Part shown: positions 52,419 to 61,250 of the stretch, piece by piece | Position numbering within the stretch: position 1 is the first letter of the stretch | Layout: each line of letters starts with the position of its first letter | Origin: Nocardioides sp. InS609-2 | GTDB lineage: Bacteria; Actinomycetota; Actinomycetes; Propionibacteriales; Nocardioidaceae | Reading direction: 5' to 3' | Length of the DNA: 64,000 bases | Assembly: GCF_023208195.1 (NCBI RefSeq) | Contig: NZ_CP060034.1 | Location: forward strand, 434,001-498,000 | Made by a program: the position numbers and the translations under genes | Notes under the pieces: model-generated | The model's database searches: none | What the model saw: the letters and a program-made list of their open reading frames with translations, nothing else | Told to the model about the DNA's origin: nothing

Positions 52419-53221
52419 GCGCACCGCAGCGCGTCACCACCCGCAACGCCCGCTTCCAGCAGTGGGAGGCGCAGCTCACCAACCGCTCGAAGCGGCACCG
52501 CCTCGGTGAGTTCCTGGTGCAGGGCGTCCGCCCGATCACGCTCGCTGTCGAGCACGGCTGGCGAGTGAGGACGCTGCTCCACGACGGACGCAGCCAGACC
52601 TCGGCGTGGGCGGACAACCTGTGGGAGACCCTCGACGCCGAGCGGTTCTTCGTGGCTCCCGAACTGCTGGCCGAGCTCGGCGGCAAGGACGAGTCACCGG
52701 AGCTGGTGGCCGTCGTGGAGATGCCCGAGGACGACCTGGAACGCCTGGGTCACCATACGCAGCACGGCCCGGTCGTGGTGTTCGACCGGCCCGCCAGCCC
52801 CGGCAACATCGGCACCCTGGCACGCTCGGCCGACGCGTTCGGTGCGGCCGGTCTGGTCATCACCGGACATGCGGCCGACCCCTACGACCCGCAGTGCGTG
52901 CGGGCCAGCACCGGATCACTCTTCGCGCTGACGGTGGTCCGGTCTCCCGGCCACGCGCCGGTCGTCGAGTGGGCGCAGGAGCACGGCTACCGCATCGTCG
53001 GCACCGACGAGTCCGGCACGGTCGACGTCGACACGTCCGACCTCTCGGGTCGGGTGGTGCTGGTCGTCGGCAACGAGACGCACGGGCTCAGCCAGGGCTG
53101 GCTCGAGGCCTGCGACGAGATCGTCAAGATCCCGATGGCCGGCAGCGCCAGCTCGCTCAACGCCGCGACCGCCGGCTCGCTGGTGCTGTACACCGCGATG
53201 AGGCAGCGCACCCCCTCCTGA
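52415..53221 (+). CDS. SpoU/TrmH family RNA 2'-O-methyltransferase
   Basis: 268 residues, alpha/beta-knot methyltransferase. The three SpoU motifs are present: NIGTLARSADAFGA, VLVVGNETHGLS and IPMAGSASSLNAATA. An N-terminal substrate-binding domain precedes them. rRNA or tRNA target unknown. It starts at GTG 52415, overlapping the def stop (GTGA). Confidence 0.92.
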   Translation: MSAPQRVTTRNARFQQWEAQLTNRSKRHRLGEFLVQGVRPITLAVEHGWRVRTLLHDGRSQTSAWADNLWETLDAERFFVAPELLAELGGKDESPELVAVVEMPEDDLERLGHHTQHGPVVVFDRPASPGNIGTLARSADAFGAAGLVITGHAADPYDPQCVRASTGSLFALTVVRSPGHAPVVEWAQEHGYRIVGTDESGTVDVDTSDLSGRVVLVVGNETHGLSQGWLEACDEIVKIPMAGSASSLNAATAGSLVLYTAMRQRTPS

Positions 53222-53275
53222 GCTTCACCCAGAGTGGGCTTGCGGAGCCGGCCGGAACGCGAGCCCAATGGACTG

Positions 53276-54025
53276 GTGAGCACGATCGTTCATGGTCGCA
53301 ACGCCGGTGAGGCTCCGTCGTACGGCGAAGAGCTGGCGGAGCTGGTGCGCGTGATCGTGGTCGCGGGAGTGCCGCTCGGGATAGTGGTCGGAGGCATCGG
53401 GAGCCGGCTGGCGATGCTGCTGCTGCGATTCACCTCGCCCGACAACCTCCGGGGCACGCTGACCGACGACGAGTTCGTGGTCGGTGAGCTCACGGTCGGC
53501 GGCACGTACAACCTGCTGGTGCTCGGCGCGGCGATGGGCCTGATCGGGGCGGCTGCCTACGTCGCGGTCAGCCCGTGGCTGATCGGCCCGGAGTGGTTCC
53601 GGTCCGTCACCGTGGGCGTCACGGCCGGCGCACTCGTGGGTGCCCTGATCATCCACCCGACCGGCCGCGACTTCACGCTGCTCGAGCCCACCTGGCTGGC
53701 TGCGGCGCTCTTCGTGACGCTGCCCGCGGTGTTCGGCGTCCTGCTCGTGTACGCCGTCGACAGAGCTGCTCGTCCCGGGCACTGGGCAGCCCGGGACGAG
53801 CGCCGGTGGCTGGTTCCTGGCATCCTGCTGGTCGTCGTCGCACCCGTGCTGTTCGTGGGCATACCGGTCGCGCTTGCGGTGGCCGTGTTGCTGCCGTTGC
53901 GACGGGGGCTGCTCGGGCCGATCCGCGAGTCACCCGTGGTGATGTTCGTGTTGCGCGCGGCGTTCTTCGTGATCCCGGTGCTGGCGTTCGTAGCGTTGCG
54001 CGACGACCTGCTGCTTTTGGAGTGA
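53276..54025 (+). CDS. multi-span membrane protein of unknown function
   Basis: 249 residues with about six predicted hydrophobic spans (VIVVAGVPLGIVVGGIGSRL, LLVLGAAMGLIGAAAYVAVS, LVPGILLVVVAPVLFVGIPV). No recognised motif. GTG at 53276 is taken as the start; an in-frame upstream start at 53234 would add 14 residues and lies close after the SpoU stop. Convergent with the second SpoU gene. Confidence 0.75.
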   Translation: MSTIVHGRNAGEAPSYGEELAELVRVIVVAGVPLGIVVGGIGSRLAMLLLRFTSPDNLRGTLTDDEFVVGELTVGGTYNLLVLGAAMGLIGAAAYVAVSPWLIGPEWFRSVTVGVTAGALVGALIIHPTGRDFTLLEPTWLAAALFVTLPAVFGVLLVYAVDRAARPGHWAARDERRWLVPGILLVVVAPVLFVGIPVALAVAVLLPLRRGLLGPIRESPVVMFVLRAAFFVIPVLAFVALRDDLLLLE

Positions 54026-54032
54026 CCGCAGC

Positions 54033-54845
54033 TCACCCAGCGGAGCGGCGGGCGGCGACGTAGCAGGCGACGGCGGTCGCAGCGGCGACGTTGAGGGAGT
54101 CGATGCCCGCGCGCATCGGGATGATCGCCCGGCGGTCGGCGCTCTGCTCCCAGCGACTGCTGAGGCCATGGCCCTCGGAGCCGAGGACCAGGGCCAGCCG
54201 GTCGACAGCGGCCACGGCGTCCTCGACGGGCACCGCGTCGGGCGCGAGGGTCAGCGCCACCGTGGTGAAGCCCGCGTCCCTGAGCGCCGGCAAGGCGTCA
54301 TACCAGTCGGGGAGGCGGGTCCAGGGCATCGTGAAGACCGCGCCCATCCCGACCTTGATCGCCCGGCGGTAGAGCGGGTCTGCGCAGCGCGGCGCGAGGA
54401 GTACGGCGTCGAAGCCGAGGGCCGCTCCCGAACGGAAGATGGCGCCGACGTTGGTGTGGTCGACGATGTCCTCGAGCACCAGCACGGACCGCGCGCCGGC
54501 GAGCACGTCGTCGACCGACGGGAGGGCGCGGCGTTCGAGTGAGGCCAGCGCGCCGCGGTGCACGTGGAAGCCGGTGACCTCCTCGGCCAGCGCCTCGGTG
54601 AGCACGAAGCACGGCGCGTCGGTGGTGGCGAGCACGTCGTCGAGGCCGTCGAGCCAGCGCTCTGCCATCAGGAACGAGCGCGTGGTCAGGCCCGCCTCCA
54701 CCGCGCGGCGTACGACTTTCTCGCCCTCGGCCAGGAACAACCCGTGCTCGGACTCGATGTGCTTGCGGAGCTCGACGTCTCGGAGGTCGCGGTAGTCGGC
54801 CAGCCGCGGGTCGGCGGCGTCAGTGATCGGGGTGAGGGTGGCCAT
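54033..54845 (-). CDS. SpoU/TrmH family RNA 2'-O-methyltransferase (second)
   Basis: 270 residues from ATG 54845. N-terminal substrate-binding domain, then SpoU motifs NVGAIFRSGAALGFDAVLL, VLGSEGHGLSS and IPMRAGIDSLNVAAATAV. Distinct from the protein at 52415, so the window holds two different RNA 2'-O-methyltransferases 0.8 kb apart. The start lies 26 bases inside the 3' end of the siroheme gene, so they are co-transcribed. Confidence 0.93.
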   Translation of the reverse strand: MATLTPITDAADPRLADYRDLRDVELRKHIESEHGLFLAEGEKVVRRAVEAGLTTRSFLMAERWLDGLDDVLATTDAPCFVLTEALAEEVTGFHVHRGALASLERRALPSVDDVLAGARSVLVLEDIVDHTNVGAIFRSGAALGFDAVLLAPRCADPLYRRAIKVGMGAVFTMPWTRLPDWYDALPALRDAGFTTVALTLAPDAVPVEDAVAAVDRLALVLGSEGHGLSSRWEQSADRRAIIPMRAGIDSLNVAAATAVACYVAARRSAG

Positions 54846-56064
54846 CGTCGGCAAAGTATCCAGCACGGGCGACGCGCACCACTTCGCCGATCACGATGAT
54901 CGCCGGCGGCGCGACCTTTTCGGTCGCCATCCGCTCGGCCAGGGTGCCGAGGGTCGCAAGCACGGTGCGCTCCGAGGGCATCGTGCCGTCGACGATCACG
55001 GCAACCGGCGTGCCTGGGTCCCGGCCACCTTCTAGCAGGGCGTCGGCGATGGCCGGGGCGTTCTCGACCGCCATCAGGAGCACGACCGTGCCGCGAAGTC
55101 GCGCGACCGCGGGCCACTCGACGAGCGACTCGGCGTGACCGGGCGGCAGGTGGCCGGAGATGACGGTGAAGTCGTGGGCGACGCCGCGATGGGTGACCGG
55201 GATCTGTGCGACACCGGGCACGGTCAGCGCGGACGACAAACCGGGGATCACCGTCACCGGCACGCCCGCCTCCTGGCAGGCCAGCAGCTCCTCGTAGCCG
55301 CGGCCGAACACGAAGTTGTCGCCGCCCTTGAAACGGATGACCCGCTTGCCCTTGCGGGCGCGGTCGATGAGCAGCTCGTTGATCTGCTCTTGGCGCGCCG
55401 ACCGGCCGCGCGGCAGCTTGGCGACGTCGATCAGCTCGACTTCGGGAGCCAGCTGGTCGAGCAGCTCGCGGGGAGCCAGCCGGTCGGCCACCACCACGTC
55501 GGCACTGGCCAGCGCATGGCGTGCGGCGACGGTGACGAGCTCGGGATCGCCGGGTCCGCCGCCGACGAGTACGACGCCTGCCGTCGTGTCGAGGGCACCG
55601 GTCGCGCTCAGCTGGCCGTCGCGCAGCGCGGTGAGGATGTCGTCGCGCAGGGCAGCCGACTGTTTCGGCTCGCGGTTGCCCAGCACGGCCACGGTCACCG
55701 AGCCGTGCCGACCGGTGGCCGGCGTCCAGGCGGTGGCCAGGGTGGCGTCGTCGCTCCGGACGCAGAAGATGCGGCGTGCGTCGGCTGCCACCGTGATCGC
55801 GGCGTTGGCGTGCGGGTCGTTGGTGGCGGCGATGACGTACCAGGCGCCGTCCAGGTCGGCGGCCTCGAAACGGCGCAGCACGAGGGTGATCTCGGCAGCC
55901 ATGCCCTCGAGTGCCGGCGTGACCTCGGGAGACACCACCGTCACCACCGCACCCGCCGCGATCAGCGACGGGACCCGTCGCTGGGCCACGTGGCCGCCGC
56001 CGACAACGACGACCTTCTTGCCGCTGAGTCGAAGGCCGGTGGGGTACGGCGGATGGTCGGTCAC
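54820..56064 (-). CDS. cysG: siroheme synthase-like fusion (precorrin-2 dehydrogenase / uroporphyrinogen-III C-methyltransferase)
   Basis: 414 residues from GTG 56064. The N-terminal domain (about 1-150) is an NAD-dependent precorrin-2 dehydrogenase with VVVVGGGHVAQRRVPSLIAA. The C-terminal SUMT domain (about 160-405) has VLVGGGPGDPELVT, RFKGGDNFVFGRGYEE and PGLSSALTVPG. It makes siroheme for sulfite and nitrite reductases. Slightly shorter than enterobacterial CysG (about 457 residues). It marks the end of the core region before the accessory block. Confidence 0.93.
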   Translation of the reverse strand: MTDHPPYPTGLRLSGKKVVVVGGGHVAQRRVPSLIAAGAVVTVVSPEVTPALEGMAAEITLVLRRFEAADLDGAWYVIAATNDPHANAAITVAADARRIFCVRSDDATLATAWTPATGRHGSVTVAVLGNREPKQSAALRDDILTALRDGQLSATGALDTTAGVVLVGGGPGDPELVTVAARHALASADVVVADRLAPRELLDQLAPEVELIDVAKLPRGRSARQEQINELLIDRARKGKRVIRFKGGDNFVFGRGYEELLACQEAGVPVTVIPGLSSALTVPGVAQIPVTHRGVAHDFTVISGHLPPGHAESLVEWPAVARLRGTVVLLMAVENAPAIADALLEGGRDPGTPVAVIVDGTMPSERTVLATLGTLAERMATEKVAPPAIIVIGEVVRVARAGYFADDGHPHPDH

Positions 56065-56211
56065 GCACCCATTGTTCGTCGTCGCGCCCCAGGCCCTGGC
56101 GACAGTCCGAGTCATGAGCATCAGGCGCCCTGTCGCACCCAAGCCGTGTGCCTACCGGGGAAAGGGCCAGGCCTCTGGAGCGAAGACGAACCGAGCCAAG
56201 CACATCGAACG

Positions 56212-56640
56212 TTGAGCAACCACGGCGGCGAGTGGATCACCTGGCCAGACGCAGTAGCCCTGGCCCGGGTCCCCGTGCCGACCATCGACTGGCACACCCG
56301 CAGTGGACGCATCAAGACGCGACCCCAGCGCGGCCGCCGGCCCTCGGCGAACCGGGCCAGCGTGATCGAGTGAGCGACCCGGTACGCCGAACGACAGTCA
56401 GACCGATTGACCCGCGGAGTCAAACCGCTCGAGCGAGACGCTGAGGTCCTGGTCTCGCGAGAGCGGCGCGATCTGTGGGTGGAGTACGACGAAGCCACCG
56501 CCATGCTCCAGACGTCGCCCGCCGGCGTGCGGGCTCTGCGACGCCGGGGTGGTCATGGCCGAGGTCGAGGCCGGGCGCGCACTGTGGCACAACCGGGTCC
56601 TGGTAGGTGCTCTGGTCGAGCTTCGGCTGAAGCTCGAGCG
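56212..56640 (+). pseudogene. decayed double helix-turn-helix DNA-binding protein
   Basis: From a TTG at 56212 the frame reads two excisionase/MerR-like helix-turn-helix units: EWITWPDAVALARVPVPTID plus WHTRSGRIKTRPQRGRRP, then LWVEYDEATAMLQTSPAGVR. A TGA at 56371-56373 replaces what is normally a Trp codon. Near 56540 the frame shifts and continues VVMAEVEAGRALWHNRVLVG to about 56640. The region 56065-56211 holds nothing identifiable. It is likely a remnant of an integrated element at the edge of the block. Confidence 0.6.
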
Positions 56641-56642
56641 CA

Positions 56643-56800
56643 ATGGAGTCGTCCTTCGCGCTGCTGCAGAAGAACGTCCTCAACCAACGCACCTGGGCCA
56701 CCCGCCAGCACCTGCGGATCGCGATCGTGACCTGGATCGAAAGGACCTACCACCGCCGACGACGCCAAGACGCTTGGACGATTGACCCAGACCATGGCCG
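56643..56800 (+). mobile_element. C-terminal remnant of an IS3-family transposase
   Basis: ESSFALLQKNVLNQRTWATR followed by IAIVTWIERTYHRRRRQ is the end of IS3-type OrfB transposases (DDE catalytic core C-terminus, ending in RRxLGRLTP). Near 56765 the frame shifts; the next frame gives TLGRLTQT. Everything upstream of the final ~40 codons is missing. The following 56800-56915 is non-coding and leads into the BlaI-like operator. Confidence 0.75.
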
Positions 56801-56915
56801 CGGCGGACCGCACTGGCGCCTCGTTCCGGAACATGCGAACGCCCGCGCGCGCCTAGCTCACGGTTGGTTAGTTCCCGGTTGGCTCAGCTGGTTGACCTCA
56901 ACTTCGTTCATTGTT

Positions 56916-56934
56916 CTACGATGCCGGATAGTAG
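56916..56934. promoter_or_regulatory. BlaI-type operator 1 (copC-copD promoter)
   Basis: CTACGATGCCGGATAGTAG: arms CTACGA and TAGTAG with 7 bases between. The left arm contains TACGAT, a -10-like hexamer. TTGACC at 56892-56897 is the -35-like element (19-bp spacing). A repressor here would block the promoter of the gene at 56997. Confidence 0.7.
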
Positions 56935-56996
56935 TGTGACGTTGCCCCCGCCAGGGATCGCCGCCCTGGCCTCAGTGACCGATCGAGGATGACGCG

Positions 56997-59129
56997 TTGA
57001 GCCCCTCCCCACTGGCGACGGTCCCCGTCTCAGCGGACCCTGCCACCCCGGTACCGCGCGCCGACCTGGCTGGCGTGGGGTCCGGCAGGCGGACGCGCGG
57101 TGCGGTGGGGTGCGCACGCGTTGTTGTTCTGGCCCGGACATTCGGCCTCATCGTGGCGGTCGGACTGGCGATCCTCGCGGCTCCCGCGCCTGCGGCGCAG
57201 GCTCATGCCACGTTGTTGTTCACCAGCCCCACCGTCGACGGCGCTGTCCCCACCTCGCCCGAACAGATCCTGCTGGTGTTCGACCAGGCCGTCGTGCCGG
57301 CTCGGTCCACACTGACGCTGACCGGGCCAGGCCGCGGCCAGGTGCCGGTGGGTGCGGCAACCTCGGGATCCAACGGCCAGACCGTCAGCGTTCCGGTGGC
57401 CGGCACCCTCGAAGAGGGCGAGTACCTGGTGGGGTGGCAGGTGACGGCCGCGGACGGCGACACGATGATCGGCGGGTTCCGGTTCGCGGTGGGTTCGACC
57501 GCCGGGCTGAGCCTGGGTAGCGGCGGGTCGGTGGCGACCCGCGGCGCGCCAGCGATCACGGGGCTGCGCTGGGCGCTGTTCCTCGGGTTGGCCCTGGCCC
57601 TGGGCGGCCTCGTCGGCACCCGGCTCGCGAAGCGAACCCGGCGGCCGGGCTCCTCGCCCCCCGAGCGCGGAGGAGAGCCAGCCCCTTGGGTGCGTCCGGG
57701 ATTGTGGCTGAGCCTTGCGGCGGCGGCCGGACTCGCAGTCCTGTATCTGGGAGACGGCTCGCTCCGTACGAGTCTCGGCACGCTGTCGGTCGCGCCCTTC
57801 CTGGCCTCAGGGCCGGGCCGCTTGGCCGGCCTGGAAGTGGTCGCGCTGGTCGTCGCGGTAGCACTCGCGGGTGTTCGACGAGATGCGTGGGCGGCGGGCC
57901 TCGTGGCCGCTGGGGTGGCGGTGGCCGAGGGATTCCGGGCGCACCCGCAGGCTGCGGCACCGGGATGGGGGGCGACGTTGATCTCGGTTCACCTGCTGGC
58001 TGCGGCGGTCTGGGTCGGCGCGTTGATCCATGTGCTGCGGGTTTCGCGGTGGCGCAACAGGCGCGGCCAGTCGGCCGGACCGCTGGTCCGCGCCTACGCC
58101 CGGCTTGCTCTCGCGCTGTTCCTCGCGGTCCTTGCCACGGGGACCATCAGTGGACTGCTCCTCATTGGTCTCGACGACCTCGTCCCCACGCTTCGGGACA
58201 CCGGCTACGGACGCTGGCTACTGGTCAAGCTCACCTTTGTGATCGTGGTGGCGGGTCTGGCGTTGTGGGCCAGATGGCACCTGGCCAGGCGTCCCGATCG
58301 CCGCCAACCCGCGGCCACGGCCCGGGTGGAGGTGGTGCTGCTCGCCGCGATCCTGGCGTTCTCGGGGGTACTCACGGCTCGAGCACCGCCGGCAGCAAGC
58401 GACCTGCCGCTGCCGTTCCCGCCGCCGGCCGTCGGCCCGGTGGAGGGAGTGGGCAGCCGCGCGGGCTGGATCGGCGTAGGGGCCATTGCGAGCTCGGGGC
58501 AGCTGCTGGTCCGCCTGACCACCCCCGACATCAGCAGCGCGGTCGCCCCACAAGACAACGAAGACTACGAGCTGGTCGGCAACATCACGGACATGGCCAC
58601 CCAAGAGGCCGTGAAGCTGGAGTTCCGACGCTGCGGGACAGGCTGCTTTGTCGCCCCCGTGGCGTGGACAAGGGGGGACCATACGGTGACCCTTGAAGCC
58701 TCTTCCCAGCACTTCGAGGGCGGCACCACCGCCCTCCCCGTGGCGTGGCCCGCCCGACAACGCCCCGCATTGCTGCAACGGGTGGTCCGCGCGATGCGCG
58801 GAGTTCCCCGACTGGTCGTGCATGAGCAGGTCACGAGCGACACCAACGCCGGGCTCGGTATCGAGCAACCTCTGAAGATGAGCGGCCGCAAGTACCTCGG
58901 CGTCGGGCCTTACGGTTCCGGAGTGGCGCCCACGGTGGTGGTGCTGAGCCGCAGCCGCACCGAAACCACGCTGGCGCTGGGCTACCCGGGCGAGGGCACC
59001 TACATTCGCCTGACGTTCGATGAACGAGACCGGATCGTGCGCGAGGCCCTGGCGCCGCCCAATCACCTGATCTCACGCACTCTGGTCTACCCCCAGCCCA
59101 ACGACGAGCACGACCTCCACCGGCAATGA
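56997..59129 (+). CDS. CopC-CopD fusion copper-handling membrane protein
   Basis: 710 residues from a TTG at 56997 (GAGG upstream). A signal peptide ends AQA before H70, the copper-binding N-terminal histidine position of CopC (HATLLFTSPTVDGAVPTSPE). The CopC beta-barrel is at about 70-165. A CopD-like membrane domain (about 180-450, RLAGLEVVALVVAVALAG, VHLLAAAVWVGALIHVLR) follows. An additional ~240-residue C-terminal periplasmic domain is not recognised (EDYELVGNITDMATQEAVKL). A later GTG start (codon 37) would give a more usual signal peptide. First gene of the BlaI-controlled block; predicted role in copper uptake or resistance. Confidence 0.85.
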   Translation: MSPSPLATVPVSADPATPVPRADLAGVGSGRRTRGAVGCARVVVLARTFGLIVAVGLAILAAPAPAAQAHATLLFTSPTVDGAVPTSPEQILLVFDQAVVPARSTLTLTGPGRGQVPVGAATSGSNGQTVSVPVAGTLEEGEYLVGWQVTAADGDTMIGGFRFAVGSTAGLSLGSGGSVATRGAPAITGLRWALFLGLALALGGLVGTRLAKRTRRPGSSPPERGGEPAPWVRPGLWLSLAAAAGLAVLYLGDGSLRTSLGTLSVAPFLASGPGRLAGLEVVALVVAVALAGVRRDAWAAGLVAAGVAVAEGFRAHPQAAAPGWGATLISVHLLAAAVWVGALIHVLRVSRWRNRRGQSAGPLVRAYARLALALFLAVLATGTISGLLLIGLDDLVPTLRDTGYGRWLLVKLTFVIVVAGLALWARWHLARRPDRRQPAATARVEVVLLAAILAFSGVLTARAPPAASDLPLPFPPPAVGPVEGVGSRAGWIGVGAIASSGQLLVRLTTPDISSAVAPQDNEDYELVGNITDMATQEAVKLEFRRCGTGCFVAPVAWTRGDHTVTLEASSQHFEGGTTALPVAWPARQRPALLQRVVRAMRGVPRLVVHEQVTSDTNAGLGIEQPLKMSGRKYLGVGPYGSGVAPTVVVLSRSRTETTLALGYPGEGTYIRLTFDERDRIVREALAPPNHLISRTLVYPQPNDEHDLHRQ

Positions 59130-59247
59130 GCCCGGCAGTCGGCGCTGGGGCGCGTGCGACGGTCCCGAGCATCGGCGCATCGGCGCCACACAGGGGCCCG
59201 CGCCGGTCTCGCGGCGCACTGCACGGCCAGAGAGACCTGCGACTGGT

Positions 59248-59964
59248 TCAGCTGTTCTCGGCGATCACGCTTTCGAGGAGCTGGATCAGATCGTCGTCCT
59301 CGAAGGGCCCGATGTGCTTCTCAAGCACGCCTCCGTCGGGGCCTAGGACGAGCGTGACCGGAATGCCAGGGATGCGCAGGCGCCCGAGCAGCACCGAGTT
59401 CGGATCCGCCAACTGCGGATACGTGACGTCAAACTCGTCGAGAAAGTTAGCTGCGGGCGCGGGTGCGTCGGCGGTGTCGACCCCGACGAACTGCACCTGA
59501 CCGCCGAGCTTCTCATATGCCGCGGTCAGCAGCGGCATCTCTTTGCGGCAGGGTCCGCACCAAGACGCCCACAGGTTGATCAGCACCGGTCTCCCGCGCA
59601 GTTGTGCCAGGTCGACCGCGGGGCCACGGGTGAGGCAAGGCAACCGAAGTGACTCCAGCCCGTCGTCCGGGCTGGTCGATCCGTGAACGGCTAGGCGCTC
59701 AAGCACGCCGCATCCTTCCAGCCCTGCCACCTTCACCGGTTCCCACCGATAGTCGGTGGTGCCGCGGGGCGACGCGCTGGTTGGCCCATCAACGACTGGT
59801 CCCCCGCACCCGCTCAGGACCATCACGGCGAGCATGATCAAAGCGATCACGGGATACACGGAGCCCCGTGGCCCTGGCAGCCACTGCATCTCCGGTCGGG
59901 CGGCCTCCCGCGGGCAAGGCCCGCCGAGGTCGACCCTGCCCAGCATCATCGCCCCATTCCGCAC
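59248..59964 (-). CDS. TlpA-like thiol-disulfide lipoprotein (WCGPC)
   Basis: 238 residues from a GTG at 59964 with GAAGGGA upstream. The signal region ends in lipobox LSGC (VLSGCGGPVVDG), so it is membrane-anchored outside the cytoplasm. The thioredoxin fold has active site NLWASWCGPCRKEMP and the cis-proline segment IPGIPVTLVL. It reduces periplasmic disulfides, typically with CcdA. Divergent from the TlpA-like gene at 60083 and shares operator 2. Confidence 0.9.
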   Translation of the reverse strand: MRNGAMMLGRVDLGGPCPREAARPEMQWLPGPRGSVYPVIALIMLAVMVLSGCGGPVVDGPTSASPRGTTDYRWEPVKVAGLEGCGVLERLAVHGSTSPDDGLESLRLPCLTRGPAVDLAQLRGRPVLINLWASWCGPCRKEMPLLTAAYEKLGGQVQFVGVDTADAPAPAANFLDEFDVTYPQLADPNSVLLGRLRIPGIPVTLVLGPDGGVLEKHIGPFEDDDLIQLLESVIAENS

Positions 59965-59998
59965 CCTGATGTCCCTTCACCGGCCCGGCACCCGCGTT

Positions 59999-60017
59999 CT
60001 ACTATATGCCTTAGTAG
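59999..60017. promoter_or_regulatory. BlaI-type operator 2 (between divergent tlpA-like genes)
   Basis: CTACTATATGCCTTAGTAG, a perfect palindromic pair of arms CTACTA/TAGTAG with 7 bases between. It is 34 bases upstream of the start at 59964 and 65 bases upstream of the start at 60083, so it could control both. -10-like hexamers overlap it on each strand. Confidence 0.75.
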
Positions 60018-60082
60018 ATTCCGATTCAGGCGCGACCCCGCATCTCGCTCACACCCAGTCAAGGCGCGAAGAGAGGAATCGC

Positions 60083-60682
60083 GTGGTCCCCCGTCAGCCC
60101 ACGGCGTTTCGCCCCACGAGACGCCTCGTCGCCGTCTCGACGTTGGCGCTCATTGTGTCCGCATGCTCCGACACCCACCAAGGAGGAGGACCCGGCTACA
60201 TCACGGGCGAGGGGGTGGTCGAGCAGATCCCGGTCGCCGACCGCGTGCCGCTGCCGACCCTCCAGGGCGCCACGCTGGATGGCGGGAGCTTCGACAGCCG
60301 TGACCACGCCGGCACGTTGCTGGTGGTCAACGTGTGGGGGTCGTGGTGTCCCCCGTGCCGCAAGGAGGCCCCAGGACTGCGTCGAGGCTGGGAGGAGACC
60401 CGCAACCAAGGGGTCCAGTTCGTCGGAATCGACGTGCGGGACAACGACGCAGCCGCGATCGCCTACGAGCGCCGATTCAAGATCACCTACCCCAGCATCA
60501 CCACCGCCGACTCCGGGCCCGCGCTGCTGGCGCTCGGATCGATACTGCCGGCCAATGCCATCCCCAGCACGGTGGTCGTCGACCGGGACGGCAAGGTGGC
60601 GGCTCGTGTCATCGGGGGCACCACCTACCTCACCCTGCGCGATCTCGTGGACGACGTCCTAGCCGAAGCCAATCGAGGTTGA
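60083..60682 (+). CDS. TlpA-like thiol-disulfide lipoprotein (WCPPC)
   Basis: 199 residues from a GTG at 60083 with GAGAGGA upstream. Signal peptide with lipobox VSAC (LALIVSACSDTH). Active site VNVWGSWCPPCRKEAPGL, WCPPC as in many TlpA and cytochrome c maturation thioredoxins. The cis-proline segment is AIPSTVVVDRDG. Paralogous to, and divergent from, the protein at 59248, but with a different active-site dipeptide, suggesting a distinct redox potential or partner. Confidence 0.92.
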   Translation: MVPRQPTAFRPTRRLVAVSTLALIVSACSDTHQGGGPGYITGEGVVEQIPVADRVPLPTLQGATLDGGSFDSRDHAGTLLVVNVWGSWCPPCRKEAPGLRRGWEETRNQGVQFVGIDVRDNDAAAIAYERRFKITYPSITTADSGPALLALGSILPANAIPSTVVVDRDGKVAARVIGGTTYLTLRDLVDDVLAEANRG

Positions 60683-60699
60683 TGTGGCCCCCAAGTGGT

Positions 60700-60718
60700 C
60701 TACGATGTGTCTTAGTAG
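60700..60718. promoter_or_regulatory. BlaI-type operator 3
   Basis: CTACGATGTGTCTTAGTAG: arms CTACGA and TAGTAG, 7 bases between. The TACGAT within it pairs with a TTGATG at 60679-60684 (16-bp spacing) as a promoter for the small gene at 60764. Confidence 0.7.
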
Positions 60719-60763
60719 TTAGTGCCGGGCTGGACCGGCCTCCCGACCCGAAAGGTGAAGTCC

Positions 60764-60988
60764 GTGGCGGAACTGCTCTACCCATTGGCCCTGCTGGCCT
60801 GTCCCATCGGCATGGGCCTGATGATGTTCTTCATGATGCGCGGCAACAAGAACGAGCCCCCGCACCCCCCAGCGGCGGCCGACGAGCTCACCCAGCTGCG
60901 CGCTGAGGTGGACCAGCTCCGCGCCGGGCAGCCGAACCCGGTGCCGCACGAGTCCTTCACCGGCCTCGAGGCCAGGGGGCGCCGCTGA
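60764..60988 (+). CDS. small membrane/coiled-coil protein
   Basis: 74 residues from GTG 60764 (AAAGGTG upstream). One membrane helix (LYPLALLACPIGMGLMMFFM) is followed by a charged linker and a short coiled coil (ADELTQLRAEVDQLRAGQ). It starts 46 bases after operator 3. No known function. Its partner overlaps at the stop. Confidence 0.75.
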   Translation: MAELLYPLALLACPIGMGLMMFFMMRGNKNEPPHPPAAADELTQLRAEVDQLRAGQPNPVPHESFTGLEARGRR

Positions 60989-61233
60989 TGGACTGGGCGC
61001 TTCCCCTGGCGATCATCGCTGCCTCACTTGGCCTCACTTACTTTGCCTGCATCCGGCCGATGCGACGCGGACACTGCGCCATGCTGCCCCAGCAGCGGGC
61101 CACGGGGGCCACCGACAGCAACGCGGAGATCGCGCGCCTCCGCGCCGAGGTGACCCAGTTCCGTGAGCAACAGCGCCTCGAGACGGGTCCGACCGCAGGT
61201 GCAGGAAGGCCGCCGGTCAACACGGACGGCTGA
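60988..61233 (+). CDS. small membrane/coiled-coil protein with CIRP motif
   Basis: 81 residues. ATG 60988 overlaps the preceding TGA by one base (TGATG). One membrane helix (LPLAIIAASLGLTYFACIRP) with a conserved-looking ACIRPMRRGHCAM, including two cysteines at the helix end, then a coiled coil (NAEIARLRAEVTQFREQQ). The cysteines could bind a metal or a thiol partner. Function unknown. A frameshifted copy follows at 61251. Confidence 0.75.
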   Translation: MDWALPLAIIAASLGLTYFACIRPMRRGHCAMLPQQRATGATDSNAEIARLRAEVTQFREQQRLETGPTAGAGRPPVNTDG

Positions 61234-61250
61234 GCCGCAGTTGAGAACTG

